Notes: generated from the letters alone by a model not told the origin. DNA of 64,000 nucleotides from Kineococcus endophyticus (GCF_040796495.1 NZ_JBFNQN010000001.1:186001-250000), one strand, 5' to 3'; counted from the stretch's first letter, positions 18,151 through 26,527 are shown. A program made the numbers and translations.

Positions 18151-19460
18151 GAGTTCCCCTTCACGGCCGCGGCGAGGGCCTGGTCGAGGTCCCACAGGAC
18201 GTCCTCGACGTCCTCGAGGCCGACGCTGATGCGGATGAGGTCTGCGGGAACCCCCGCGGCCTGGAGCTGGTCGGCGGACAGCTGCTGGTGCGTCGTGGAC
18301 GCGGGGTGCAGCACGAGCGTGCGCGCGTCGCCGATGTTCGCCAGGTGCGAGCACAACTGGACCGAGTCGATGAAGCGTTCTCCTGCAGCGCGTCCGCCGG
18401 CGACGCCGAAGGAGAACACGGCGCCGGGCCCCTCGGGCAGGTACTGCTGGGCGAGGGCGTGGTGGGAGTGCGACGGCAGGCCGGAGTACCGCACCCAGGA
18501 CACCCGCTCGTCGGCCTCGAGCCACGCCGCGACGCGCTGGGCGTTGGCGACGTGCTCGCGCATCCGCTGCGGCAGCGTCTCCACGCCCATGAGCAGCAGG
18601 AACGCCGAGTGCGGGGAGAGGGTCGCGCCGATGTCGCGCAGCTGCTCGCTGCGCAGCTTGGTGAGGAACCCGTACTCCGCGAAGTTCCCCCACCACGACA
18701 GGCCGCCGTAGGAGGCGACCGGTTCGGTCATGGCCGGAAACTTCCCGTTGTCCCAGGGGAAGGTGCCCGCGTCCACGACGACGCCCCCCAGGGTCGTCCC
18801 GTGCCCGCCGAGGAACTTGGTGGCGGAGTGGATGACGATGTCCGCGCCGTGCTCGATCGGCCGGCACAGGTAGGGCGTCGCGGTGGTGGCGTCGACGATG
18901 AGCGGGATCCCGGCCTCGTGCGCCACGTCGGCCAGACCGCGGACGTCCGCCACGACGGTGGAGGGGTTCGCGACGAGCTCGGTGAAGACGAAGCGGGTCT
19001 TCTCGGTGATGGCGGCGCGGACCGACTCCGGGGTCGGGTCGACGAAGACGGTGTCGACACCGAAGCGGCGCATGGTCACGTCGAGCTGGGTGACGGTGCC
19101 GCCGTACAGGTTGTTGGACGCCACGACGTGGTCGCCGGCACCCGCGAGGGCCGCGAACGTCAGGAACTCCGCGGACTGCCCGCTGGCGCAGGCCAGGGCC
19201 CCGAGCCCGCCCTCGAGGGAGGCGATGCGCTCCTCGAACGCGGCGACGGTCGGGTTGGAGATGCGCGAGTAGATGTTGCCGTACTTCTGCAGCGCGAAGA
19301 GGTTCGCGGCGTCGGCGGCGTCCTCGAAGACGAAGCTCGTCGTCTGGAAGATCGGGACGGCCCGGGCCCCGGTGGTGGGCTCGGGGACGGCGCCCGCGTG
19401 CACGGCGCGGGTGCGGAAGCCCCAGGTGCGGTCGTCGCCGCTGCTCTGCTCGCTGCTCAC
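18147..19460 (-). CDS. metY: O-acetylhomoserine (thiol)-lyase
   Basis: 437-residue PLP enzyme (Cys/Met metabolism family) that makes homocysteine from O-acetylhomoserine and sulfide. Features: 'RAVHAGAVPEPTTGARAVPIFQTTSF', 'YSRISNPTVAAFEERIASLEGG', 'ASGQSAEF', 'NLYGGTVTQL', 'VDATTATPYLCRP' and the PLP lysine in 'VIHSATKFLGGHGTTLGG'. The C-terminal 'RTLVLHPASTTHQQLS' and 'IRISVGLEDVEDV' complete the fold. Divergent from dnaG; GTG 19460 is used because upstream codons run into the dnaG promoter. Confidence 0.95.
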   Translation of the reverse strand: MSSEQSSGDDRTWGFRTRAVHAGAVPEPTTGARAVPIFQTTSFVFEDAADAANLFALQKYGNIYSRISNPTVAAFEERIASLEGGLGALACASGQSAEFLTFAALAGAGDHVVASNNLYGGTVTQLDVTMRRFGVDTVFVDPTPESVRAAITEKTRFVFTELVANPSTVVADVRGLADVAHEAGIPLIVDATTATPYLCRPIEHGADIVIHSATKFLGGHGTTLGGVVVDAGTFPWDNGKFPAMTEPVASYGGLSWWGNFAEYGFLTKLRSEQLRDIGATLSPHSAFLLLMGVETLPQRMREHVANAQRVAAWLEADERVSWVRYSGLPSHSHHALAQQYLPEGPGAVFSFGVAGGRAAGERFIDSVQLCSHLANIGDARTLVLHPASTTHQQLSADQLQAAGVPADLIRISVGLEDVEDVLWDLDQALAAAVKGNS

Positions 19461-19521
19461 GGGGCGATCCTGCCACCCGCCGCCCGCGGGACGCGTCGGC
19501 ACCGGCGCCTACACTCCACCC

Positions 19522-21408
19522 GTGGCCGGGCGCATCCATCCAGACGACCTCCAGGCCGTCAAGGAGCGCGTCCGCCTCGACGAGGTCGTGGGCGAGCAGG
19601 TGACGCTGCGCTCCGGTGGCGTCGGCTCCTTCAAGGGCCTGTGCCCCTTCCACGACGAGCGCACGCCGAGCTTCACCGTCCGGCCCGCGACGGGTCGCTG
19701 GCGGTGCTTCGGGTGCGGGGAGTCCGGCGACGCCATCGAGTTCGTCATGAAGATCGACGGCCTCGGTTTCGCCGACGCCGTCGAGCGCCTGGCCCAGCGC
19801 GCCGGCATCCAGCTGCGCTACGTCGACGACGGCGGTCGCACCGCCCAGCGCCCGGCGGGCAACGCCGGTCAGCGCCAGCGGCTGCTGCAGATGCACGAGG
19901 TGGCGGAGGAGTTCTACGCCCGCCAGCTCGAGGCGCCCGGCCCGGCCGAGACGGCCCGGCAGTTCCTGGCCGCCCGGGGTTTCAGCCGTGAGGACGCGGC
20001 GCGCTTCGGCGTGGGGTTCGCCCCGAACACGGGCGACGCGCTGCTGCGGCAGTTGCGCGCCAAGGGGTTCGGCGAGGAGGACCTCGTGACCTCGGGGTTG
20101 GCGGGGCAGAGCCAGCGCGGGCTGTACGACCGGTTCCGCGGGCGGTTGGTCTGGCCGATCCGTGACGTCAGCGGGCACACGGTCGCCTTCGGGGCGCGAC
20201 GCCTCTTCGACGACGACCGCATCGAGGCGAAGTACCTCAACTCACCCGAGACCCCCGTCTACAAGAAGTCGCAGGCCCTCTACGGCCTCGACCTGGCCAA
20301 GCGGGAGATCTCCCGCACCAAGCGCGTCGTCGTCGTCGAGGGCTACACCGACGTCATGGCCTGCCACCTCGCCGGGGTGGGCACGGCCGTCGCGACGTGC
20401 GGGACCGCGTTCGGCGAGGAGCACGCCCGGATCGCGCAGCGGATGCTCGGTGGCGCCGACGTCGCGGCCGAGGTCGTCTTCACCTTCGACGGGGACGCCG
20501 CCGGTCAGAAGGCCGCGATGAAGGCCTACGAGCTCGACCAGCGGTTCAGCGCGCAGACCTACGTCGCGGTCGCCCCGGGCGGGCAGGACCCGTGCGAGCT
20601 GCGGCTGTCGGCGGGGGACGAGGCGGTGCGTCAGCTCGTCGACGGCCGCGTGCCGCTGTTCGAGTTCGCCATCCGCTCCACGATCGAGCGGTACGACCTG
20701 GACTCCGAGAGCGGCCGGCTCGCCGCGCTCGACGCCGCCGCCCCGATCATCGGGGCGATCCGCGACCGCGGGTTGCAGCAGCGGTACGCGATCAACCTCG
20801 ACCGGTGGACCGGGTTCCTCGACGAGCGCTTCGTCCTGGACCGCGTGCGACGGCACTCCGGCGGACCGGGCCCGGGCGCCCCCCGACCGCAGGCCGCACC
20901 GCCACCGCCACCGCCGCGTCCCTCCGTCGACCTCAACGACCCCGTCGCCCAGCTGGAGCGCCGCGTGCTCTCGTGCGCGCTGCAGGCGCCCTGGTCGGTG
21001 GCCGAGGTGTTCGACGCCCTCGAGGCGGACGCCTTCGGGGCGCCGGGGCACCGCGCCGTGCACGACGCCGTCGTCGCCGCCGGGGGACCGGCCGAGGCAC
21101 CGCAGGGTCCGGCCTGGCTGACGCGGGTGCTCGACTACGCCGACGGCCCCGTGGCCTCGCTCGTGGACGAGCTCGCGGCCGTCGACCTGCCCGTCTCCAG
21201 CGAGGAGGAGCTCGAGCGGTGGGGGCGCTCGCTCGTGGCGGCCCTCGCCGGCCAGGCCGCGACGCGGGCCGTCGCCGACGCCCGGCGTGCGCTCATGCGC
21301 CTGGACCCCTCGAGCCAGGCCGAGGAGTACCAGGCCGCCTCCGCCGAGCTGTTCCGCCTCGAGCAGGCCCGCCGGACCTGGCAGGAACGGGCCCAGGGCG
21401 GGGCGTGA
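19522..21408 (+). CDS. dnaG: DNA primase
   Basis: 628 residues; makes RNA primers at the replication fork. N-terminal CHC2 zinc finger ('CPFHDERTPSF...WRCFGCGESGDAI'), catalytic core with Toprim motifs 'VVVVEGYTDVMACHLAGV' and 'FTFDGDAAGQKAAMKAY', and a C-terminal helicase-binding region after a Pro-rich linker (7 prolines in 'PQAAPPPPPPRPSVDL'). There is no ribosome site; TACACT at 19510-19515 ends 6 bases before GTG 19522, so the message is probably leaderless. Confidence 0.96.
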   Translation: MAGRIHPDDLQAVKERVRLDEVVGEQVTLRSGGVGSFKGLCPFHDERTPSFTVRPATGRWRCFGCGESGDAIEFVMKIDGLGFADAVERLAQRAGIQLRYVDDGGRTAQRPAGNAGQRQRLLQMHEVAEEFYARQLEAPGPAETARQFLAARGFSREDAARFGVGFAPNTGDALLRQLRAKGFGEEDLVTSGLAGQSQRGLYDRFRGRLVWPIRDVSGHTVAFGARRLFDDDRIEAKYLNSPETPVYKKSQALYGLDLAKREISRTKRVVVVEGYTDVMACHLAGVGTAVATCGTAFGEEHARIAQRMLGGADVAAEVVFTFDGDAAGQKAAMKAYELDQRFSAQTYVAVAPGGQDPCELRLSAGDEAVRQLVDGRVPLFEFAIRSTIERYDLDSESGRLAALDAAAPIIGAIRDRGLQQRYAINLDRWTGFLDERFVLDRVRRHSGGPGPGAPRPQAAPPPPPPRPSVDLNDPVAQLERRVLSCALQAPWSVAEVFDALEADAFGAPGHRAVHDAVVAAGGPAEAPQGPAWLTRVLDYADGPVASLVDELAAVDLPVSSEEELERWGRSLVAALAGQAATRAVADARRALMRLDPSSQAEEYQAASAELFRLEQARRTWQERAQGGA

Positions 21409-21510
21409 TCGGACGGTCGCGGGCGTCCACGGGTGTGCGCGAGGACGCCTGAGGGGCTGGTACGGTTGGACAGTCGTCACGGCGGGTTCACCGCTATGAC
21501 GTGGAGTGGT

Positions 21511-21583
21511 CCCGCATAGCTCAATTGGCAGAGCAGCCGGCTGTTAACCGGCAGGTTGTTGGTTCGAGTCCAACTGCGGGAGC
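21511..21583 (+). tRNA. tRNA-Asn (GTT)
   Basis: 73 bases. The acceptor stem TCCCGCA/TGCGGGA pairs perfectly, the D-arm reads AGCTCAATTGGCAGAGC, the anticodon loop is CTGTTAA with anticodon GTT, and the T-arm contains GGTTCGAGTCC. CCA is not encoded. It lies 103 bases after dnaG. Confidence 0.97.
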
Positions 21584-21706
21584 TTTCCTTCGAAGGGCGC
21601 GCCGGCTCGGGTGCGCCCTTCGGCGTTCCGGGGGTGGCTCGTCGTTGCGGGACGGGCCACCGATTTTCACCGAGCGGTGCTGCCGGGCCCGACCCACGAT
21701 GAGAGC

Positions 21707-22384
21707 GTGCTCCTGCGACTGCCCGGCACGTACCCCGCTCAGGGCGACACCCGGCTCCTCACCCGCACCCTGGTGGACCTCGACCTCGCCGACGGGCGCG
21801 ACGTGCTGGACGTGTGCACCGGTGGTGGCGCCCTCGCGCTCGCCGCGGCGCGGGCCGGCGCCCGCAGCGTCACCGCCGTCGACCTGTCCTTCCGGTCGGT
21901 GCTGACGGCCCGCGCCAACGCGGTGCTGGCGGGGGTACCGGTCGACGTGCGGCGCGGCGACCTCTTCGCGCCGGTCCGAGGACGCCGTTTCGACCTCGTC
22001 CTCGCCAACCCGCCGTACGTGCCCGCGGCGACCGACCGCCTGCCCCGGCACGGTCCCGGCCGGTCGTGGGACGCGGGCCTCGACGGCCGGGCGGTGCTGG
22101 ACCGGATCTGCGACGACGTGCACCGGGTGCTGGCGCCCGGGGGGCAGCTGCTGCTGACGCAGTCCGTCCTCGCCGACGCCGACCGGACCGTGGAGCGGAT
22201 GGGCGCAGCGGGTCTGCAGGCCCGCGTCGTGGCCCGCGCGCCGGAACCGTTCGGCCCCGTCATGCGCCGGCGCGCCGAGCTCCTGCGGTCCCGGGGCCTG
22301 CTGCTGCCGGACCAGGACCACGAGGAACTCGTCGTCGTCCGCGCGGAACTGCCCGACGCGGCGGAGGTGCGTCGTGTCGCCTGA
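21707..22384 (+). CDS. HemK/PrmC-type N5-glutamine-like methyltransferase
   Basis: 225 residues. SAM-binding motif I 'DVLDVCTGGGALALAAARAGA', 'AVDLSFRSVLTARANA' and the catalytic 'LVLANPPYVPA' (NPPY) place it with Gln/Asn or nucleic-acid methyltransferases of the HemK group. It lacks the N-terminal helical domain of true PrmC, so its target is uncertain. CACGAT lies 6 bases before GTG 21707, suggesting a leaderless start. The next gene starts inside its 3' end, so the three genes here are one operon. Confidence 0.8.
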   Translation: MLLRLPGTYPAQGDTRLLTRTLVDLDLADGRDVLDVCTGGGALALAAARAGARSVTAVDLSFRSVLTARANAVLAGVPVDVRRGDLFAPVRGRRFDLVLANPPYVPAATDRLPRHGPGRSWDAGLDGRAVLDRICDDVHRVLAPGGQLLLTQSVLADADRTVERMGAAGLQARVVARAPEPFGPVMRRRAELLRSRGLLLPDQDHEELVVVRAELPDAAEVRRVA

Positions 22385-22592
22385 CGACCCGGCCCAGCGC
22401 GTCGTCGTCACCGGCGACGGTCCGTTGCTGGTGGAGGGTCCCGTCGAGGTCGACCTGCCCGACGGGACGACGGTGAGGTCCGAGCGGCCGGTCGTCGCGC
22501 TGTGCGTCTGCCGGCGCAGTTCCATCCAGCCCTGGTGCGACACAAGCCACCGCCGTCGCGCCCGCAGGAAACCCCCGGAGGAGACCCCGTGA
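22374..22592 (+). CDS. CDGSH-type iron-sulfur protein
   Basis: 72 residues. The motif 'CVCRRSSIQPWCDTSH' matches the mitoNEET/CDGSH 2Fe-2S consensus C-x-C-x2-S-x3-P-x-C-D-x-S-H, with three Cys and one His as ligands. The family transfers clusters or electrons. It overlaps the methyltransferase upstream by 11 bases and the next gene by GTGA, so it is tightly coupled to an iron-redox protein. Confidence 0.85.
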   Translation: MSPDDPAQRVVVTGDGPLLVEGPVEVDLPDGTTVRSERPVVALCVCRRSSIQPWCDTSHRRRARRKPPEETP

Positions 22593-23638
22593 GCACCTCG
22601 ACCACCGACACGACCCAGGAGTCCGTCCGCACCCGTCCCGCCCTGCCGGGGTCCCGTGGTCCCCTGAGCACGGCCGTGCTGGCGAGGTTGCACGGCGATG
22701 CCCTGCCGGCCGTGGACGTCGCGGCCGCCGACCCCTGGGGCGAGGACCTGCAGCTCGCGCTGTACCTCTGCTACGAGTTGCACTACCGGGGTTTCGCCGA
22801 CGTGGACGACGACCTCGAGTGGGACCCGGCGCTGCTCGCGCTGCGGGGCGAGCTGGAGCGGTCCTTCTGCGCCGCAGTCCGTTCCGTCGTGGCCGGCGGT
22901 GACGACCTCGACGGTGAGATCGCCGGTCTCCTCGTCGCGAGCGACGGCGAGGGCGGGACCTCGCACTTCCTGCGCGAGCAGGGGGAGGTCGAGCAGTTCC
23001 GCGAGTACATCGCCCTGCGCTCGGTCTACCACCTGAAGGAGGCCGACCCGCAGGCGTGGGCGATCCCGCGGTTGGAGGGCGCCGCGAAGGCCGCACTCGT
23101 CACGGTCGAGCACGACGAGTACGGCGCCGGACGCGGCGACCGCATGCACGCCGGGTTGTTCGCGGCCATGATGCGCGAACTCGGGCTGAGCGACGCCTAC
23201 GGCGAGTTCCTCGACGTCGCGCCCGCCGAGGTCCTGGCCGAGGTGAACCTCATGTCCCTGTTCGGCCTGCACCGCAGCCTGCGGGGCGCCCTGGTCGGGC
23301 AGTTCGCCGTGGTGGAACTCACCTCGTCACCGGGGTCGCAACGCCTCGTCGACGCCGCGCAGCGGCTGGGGTGCGGGCCCGCGACGGAACACTTCTACGC
23401 CGAGCACGTCGAGGCCGACGCCGTGCACGAACAACTCGTCCGGCACGGTGTCATCGCCCCGCTCGTCGCGTCCGACCCCGCGATGGCCGCGGACGTCGTG
23501 TTCGGGATCCAGGCCGCCGTCGCCCTCGACGAGCGGCTGGGGCGGCACGTCCTCGGGGCGTGGACGCAGGGCCGCTCGGCGCTGGCCGGCGGGTCGGGGC
23601 TCGGTCCGCGAGGTGCGCGACCTGCCGGGAACCGCTGA
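22589..23638 (+). CDS. Iron-containing redox enzyme family protein (haem-oxygenase fold)
   Basis: 349 residues from GTG 22589, with GGAGGAG five bases upstream. Helical, haem-oxygenase-like diiron family: 'LYLCYELHYRGFADVDDDLEW', 'LVTVEHDEYGAGRGDRMHAGLFAAMMRELG' (E-H-D-E-Y and H as likely iron ligands), and 'FYAEHVEADAVHEQL' (second Glu/His set). Members oxidise or cleave small molecules, but the substrate here is unknown. Coupled translation with the CDGSH protein suggests that protein supplies its electrons (inference). Confidence 0.75.
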   Translation: MSTSTTDTTQESVRTRPALPGSRGPLSTAVLARLHGDALPAVDVAAADPWGEDLQLALYLCYELHYRGFADVDDDLEWDPALLALRGELERSFCAAVRSVVAGGDDLDGEIAGLLVASDGEGGTSHFLREQGEVEQFREYIALRSVYHLKEADPQAWAIPRLEGAAKAALVTVEHDEYGAGRGDRMHAGLFAAMMRELGLSDAYGEFLDVAPAEVLAEVNLMSLFGLHRSLRGALVGQFAVVELTSSPGSQRLVDAAQRLGCGPATEHFYAEHVEADAVHEQLVRHGVIAPLVASDPAMAADVVFGIQAAVALDERLGRHVLGAWTQGRSALAGGSGLGPRGARPAGNR

Positions 23639-23639
23639 G

Positions 23640-23839
23640 CGCCCGGACCCGTGGCCCCAGCGGGCCAGCACCCGGACGACGGCGGGCGCGCCCGGTGGGT
23701 TCGAGGAGTGGACGACGACGCAGCCGATCTCGTACGGCACGCCGTCGAACGCGGCCCGCTCCAGCACCTCGACGACCGACCAGATCGTGTCGTCCCCACC
23801 GAGGTCGTGGTCCAACCACAGGTCGTCGATGCGTTCCAC
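23640..23839 (-). pseudogene. Remnant of a cyclic-phosphate-processing receiver-type protein
   Basis: In this frame the sequence 'VERIDDLWLDHDLGGDDTIW' followed by 'SVVEVLERAAFDGVPYEIG' and 'VVVHSSNPPGAPAVVRVLARWG' is strongly protein-like and resembles the small receiver-type proteins (LDHDLGGDD and HSSNP motifs) annotated as cyclic-phosphate processing. The expected N-terminal 'VDD' strand is not found in frame upstream, where the frame reads Arg-rich noise. No stop occurs after 'RWG': the frame runs on antisense through the preceding gene to 23327. Both ends therefore look damaged. Bases 23840-24003 hold nothing else recognisable. Confidence 0.5.
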
Positions 23840-24003
23840 CCGGTGGGCGGTGCCGCGTCCCGCACGGCGCCTGCGTCGCGCTCGTCGTTCCCCGGGAGGG
23901 GTTCGCGCGACCGGACGTGGACGCTCGCCGGGTGCCGAACGGGCCCAGGTAGGCTCCCGGGCGAGGGGACCGGCGGGCGTCGACTCGCCTGCCGGCCTCG
24001 TCG

Positions 24004-24077
24004 GGGGCGGTAGCTCAGTCGGTCAGAGCAGGGAACTCATAATTCCTCGGTCGTGGGTTCGAGCCCCACCCGCCCCA
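24004..24077 (+). tRNA. tRNA-Met (CAT), elongator type
   Basis: 74 bases. Acceptor stem GGGGCGG/CCGCCCC pairs, the D-arm is AGCTCAGTCGGTCAGAGC, the anticodon loop contains CTCATAA (CAT) and the T-arm is GTGGGTTCGAGCCCCAC. The first base pair is matched, which excludes the initiator. A CAT anticodon could also be the lysidine-modified tRNA-Ile2; the body is closer to elongator Met. Confidence 0.9.
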
Positions 24078-24423
24078 CCTGCTGTTCGGAGTCCGGCCCG
24101 ACGCTGGCGTCGACCACGCGGCCGACGAGCCGTTGGGCGAGCTGCGGCGGGAGGGCCAGCAGGCGTTCCTGCACGGACCCGTGGGTGCGGAGCAGGGCCA
24201 CGAGGGCGTCGAGGCTGAGGCCGTCGCCCTGGACGACGAGACCGTCGTCGCGGCCGTGCTCGTCGTCGCTGTGGACGGCATCGGTCATGACGGTCTGGAC
24301 CGGGTCGGCCGACGGGGGGAGTTCGTCACCCCACATCTCCTCCAGCGAGGTCACGACGTGCCGGGCGCGGCGCGCGGCGGAGGTCACGTCGGCGACCGAG
24401 GGGATCCGTTCCACGGGGGTCAC
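24037..24423 (-). CDS. Hypothetical protein whose 3' end is antisense to tRNA-Met
   Basis: 128 residues from GTG 24423. No recognised domain: an acidic middle ('DAVHSDDEHGRDDG') and a helical C-terminal half ('LSLDALVALLRTHGSVQERLLALPPQLAQRLVG'). The last residues 'GRVGLEPTTEEL' are simply the antisense of the tRNA T-arm and variable region, and the stop lies across the anticodon loop. Codon bias over the first 110 residues looks normal for the genome, so translation is plausible. Confidence 0.5.
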   Translation of the reverse strand: MTPVERIPSVADVTSAARRARHVVTSLEEMWGDELPPSADPVQTVMTDAVHSDDEHGRDDGLVVQGDGLSLDALVALLRTHGSVQERLLALPPQLAQRLVGRVVDASVGPDSEQQVGRVGLEPTTEEL

Positions 24424-24456
24424 ATCGACCGTGGTGCCCGGAACTCGAGGAGAACG

Positions 24457-24477
24457 GTCCCCCCTCTTCCGGGGGAC
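24457..24477 (-). terminator. Hairpin between two minus-strand genes
   Basis: GTCCCCC and GGGGGAC form a 7-bp stem with a 7-base loop, just after the stop of the 50-residue protein at 24493. The following U-content is poor. Confidence 0.4.
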
Positions 24478-24492
24478 GGTCCCTGAAACCTC

Positions 24493-24645
24493 TCAGACGG
24501 ACGGCTTCGCCTGCAGCACCGCCAGCATCCGCCCGCGAGGGGACCGGCGACCCGCCGGGCGCACGACGTCGGTGGCCGGGCGCGAGGCGACCGGGGTGCG
24601 GCGGGCCGGGGTGGTGCTGCTCGACGGGGCGGGACGTGCGGGCAT
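24493..24645 (-). CDS. Small basic protein of unknown function
   Basis: 50 residues, rich in Arg, Pro, Ser and Ala, ending in 'GRMLAVLQAKPSV'. ATG 24645 is preceded by GAGGAG at a distance of 9 bases and the gene is followed by a hairpin, which is why it is reported despite its size. No similarity is recognised. Confidence 0.45.
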   Translation of the reverse strand: MPARPAPSSSTTPARRTPVASRPATDVVRPAGRRSPRGRMLAVLQAKPSV

Positions 24646-24719
24646 GCGGCGGGACTCCTCGAGCGCGGTGGGGTGTCCCAGAGACGTCGGCCGCGCACCG
24701 GCCGGTGCCGAGCCGCTGT

Positions 24720-24998
24720 TCAGGTGACACCCGTCCGGGGGAGCGCCCCGGCGACGGCGGCCAGCAGGTGCGGCAGGGTCGGCGCGCCCGTGGCGCGGAA
24801 GACCTCGCGGCCGTCGTCGTCGCGCAGCACCACCGTGGGTGTCCCCGCGATGCCTTCCGCCGCAGTCCGTTCCACGTCGTCGGCCACGTCGACCTCCACC
24901 GTGCGCAGGTCCGGCACGAGGTCGGCCGCCCGCTGCACGACGCGCCGCGCGCTCCGGCACGGCGCGCAGAACGCCGACGTCCACAGTTCGACCACCAC
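24720..24998 (-). CDS. Thioredoxin-fold protein
   Basis: About 92 residues: strand 'VVELWTSAFCAPCRSARRVVQRAAD' with the redox CxxC as CAPC, 'LRTVEVDVADD', and the cis-proline loop 'GTPTVVLRDDDGREVFRATG'. It lacks the extra N-terminal strand of full thioredoxins, and CAPC differs from the usual CGPC. It follows ilvA by 38 bases on the same strand. The start (GTG 24998) is chosen from the fold, as no good ribosome site is visible. Confidence 0.8.
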   Translation of the reverse strand: MVVELWTSAFCAPCRSARRVVQRAADLVPDLRTVEVDVADDVERTAAEGIAGTPTVVLRDDDGREVFRATGAPTLPHLLAAVAGALPRTGVT

Positions 24999-25036
24999 GA
25001 GAGGGACAACGCCGGGAGGAGGCCCCGGCTTCCGCG

Positions 25037-26353
25037 TCAGAGCAGGTAGCGGTACAGCGGGTCGTCCGCGGTGATCTTGTCGAAGGTCGGGGGAGCGGCG
25101 TCCATCCGCGCGAGCAGCCCCGGGAGGTCCTCCTTGGTGGGGATCTCGATGCCCACCAGGGCCGGGCCGAACTCGCGGTTGCTGCGCTTGACGTACTCGA
25201 AGAGCGTGATGTCGTCGTCCGGGCCGAGCACCTCGTCGAGGAACCGCCGCAGCGCACCGGGTTCCTGCGGGAACTCCACGAGGAAGTAGTGCTTGCGGCC
25301 CTCGTGCACGAGGGCGCGCTCGATGATCTCGGCGTACCGGGAGATGTCGTTGTTGCCGCCGGAGACGATGGCGACGACGCTCTGGCCGGGCTCCACCCGC
25401 ACGTACCCGGCGAGCGCAGCGGTCGCCAGCGCACCGGCGGGCTCGGCGATGATCCCGTCGGTCTGGTACATCGCCAGCATCTCGACGCAGATCGCCCCCT
25501 CCGGGACCGCGACCAGCTCCACCGGGTGCTGCTCCACGACGGCGTGCGTCACGTCCCCGACGCGGCGGACGGAGGCGCCGTCGACGAACGTGTCGAGGTC
25601 GCCGAGGCGGACCGGTCGTCCCGCGGCGAGGGCGGCGGCCATCGAGGAGGCACCCGCCGGCTCGACCCCGACGACCCGCACGTGCGGGTGCCGTTCGCGC
25701 ACCCACGTGAGGACGCCGGCGAGCAGTCCGCCGCCGCCGACGGGGACGACGAGCACGTCCGGGGGAATCTCGCCGAGGGCGGCCAGCTGCTCGACGACCT
25801 CCACGGCCACCGTGCCCTGGCCGCAGACGGTGCGGACGTCGTCGAACGCGGGCACCATCGTGGCGCCGGTCCGCGCGGCGTCCTGCGCGGCCGCGGCGGC
25901 GGCGTCGTCGTAGGTGTCGCCGAGCACGATGGTCTCGACGAACTCCTGGCCGAGGGCGGCGATGCGGTCGCGCTTCTGCCGCGGCGTCGTCCGGGGGACG
26001 TAGATCCGTCCGCGCACGCGCAGGGCGGCGCACGCGTACGCCAGGCCCTGCGCGTGGTTCCCGGCGCTCGCGGTGACGACCCCGTGACCCCGCTGCTCGG
26101 CGTCGAGCTGGGCGACGAGGTTGTAGGCGCCGCGCAGCTTGTAGGACCGGACGGCCTGCAGGTCCTCCCGCTTGACCCGCACGTGGGCGTCGAGCTCGGC
26201 GGACCAGCGGCTGTTGGTCGCCAGTGGGGTGCGCGTGACGACCTTCGCCAGGCGCGCGGCCGCGTCCTCGACGTCGGCGGCCGTGGGCAGGGCGATCGGC
26301 TCCCGCTCCGGCTCGCGCGCGGACTCCAGGGACGGCACGGCGTCGATCGACAT
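25037..26353 (-). CDS. ilvA: Threonine ammonia-lyase (threonine deaminase)
   Basis: 438-residue PLP enzyme converting threonine to 2-oxobutanoate, the first step of isoleucine synthesis. 'VRVKREDLQAVRSYKLRGAYN' carries the PLP lysine, 'TASAGNHAQGLAYA' binds substrate and 'VPVGGGGLLAGVL' binds phosphate. The C-terminal ~95 residues ('HYFLVEFPQEPGALRRFLDEVL') form one ACT-like regulatory domain, as in the short corynebacterial-type enzymes regulated by isoleucine. ATG 26353 has GGAGG about 9 bases upstream. Other ilv genes are not in the window. Confidence 0.94.
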   Translation of the reverse strand: MSIDAVPSLESAREPEREPIALPTAADVEDAAARLAKVVTRTPLATNSRWSAELDAHVRVKREDLQAVRSYKLRGAYNLVAQLDAEQRGHGVVTASAGNHAQGLAYACAALRVRGRIYVPRTTPRQKRDRIAALGQEFVETIVLGDTYDDAAAAAAQDAARTGATMVPAFDDVRTVCGQGTVAVEVVEQLAALGEIPPDVLVVPVGGGGLLAGVLTWVRERHPHVRVVGVEPAGASSMAAALAAGRPVRLGDLDTFVDGASVRRVGDVTHAVVEQHPVELVAVPEGAICVEMLAMYQTDGIIAEPAGALATAALAGYVRVEPGQSVVAIVSGGNNDISRYAEIIERALVHEGRKHYFLVEFPQEPGALRRFLDEVLGPDDDITLFEYVKRSNREFGPALVGIEIPTKEDLPGLLARMDAAPPTFDKITADDPLYRYLL

Positions 26354-26504
26354 GGGCACGATCCTCCACCGCGCGCGGACCGCGTGGCCACCAGGGTCGT
26401 GCACAGGAGGGTCTCAACGTGGGGCCCGGTACCGAGTTCCCGACGCGGATGTGAAGTGAGACACATGTGGCGGCCGCGGCGGTTCCGGTCAGGTGAGGCG
26501 GCGC

Positions 26505-26527
26505 TATCTTCGGCGAGGCTCACCTCA
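26505..26527 (+). promoter_or_regulatory. efeUOB promoter with IdeR/DtxR-like iron box
   Basis: A -10-like TATCTT (26505-26510) is followed by TTCGGCGAGGCTCACCTCA at 26509-26527. This matches the IdeR/DtxR consensus TTAGGTTAGGCTAACCTAA at 14 of 19 positions, including the AGGCT-ACCT core. Placement right after the -10 fits iron-dependent repression of the importer downstream. Confidence 0.65.

Noticed and set aside
18148-19500. SAM riboswitch upstream of metY
   Set aside because: The start lies about 60 bases from the divergent dnaG start, leaving no room for one.
17563-20178. 871-codon minus-strand frame
   Set aside because: It only reads sensibly at its end (the CoA-binding protein); the rest shadows metY and dnaG in the wrong frame.
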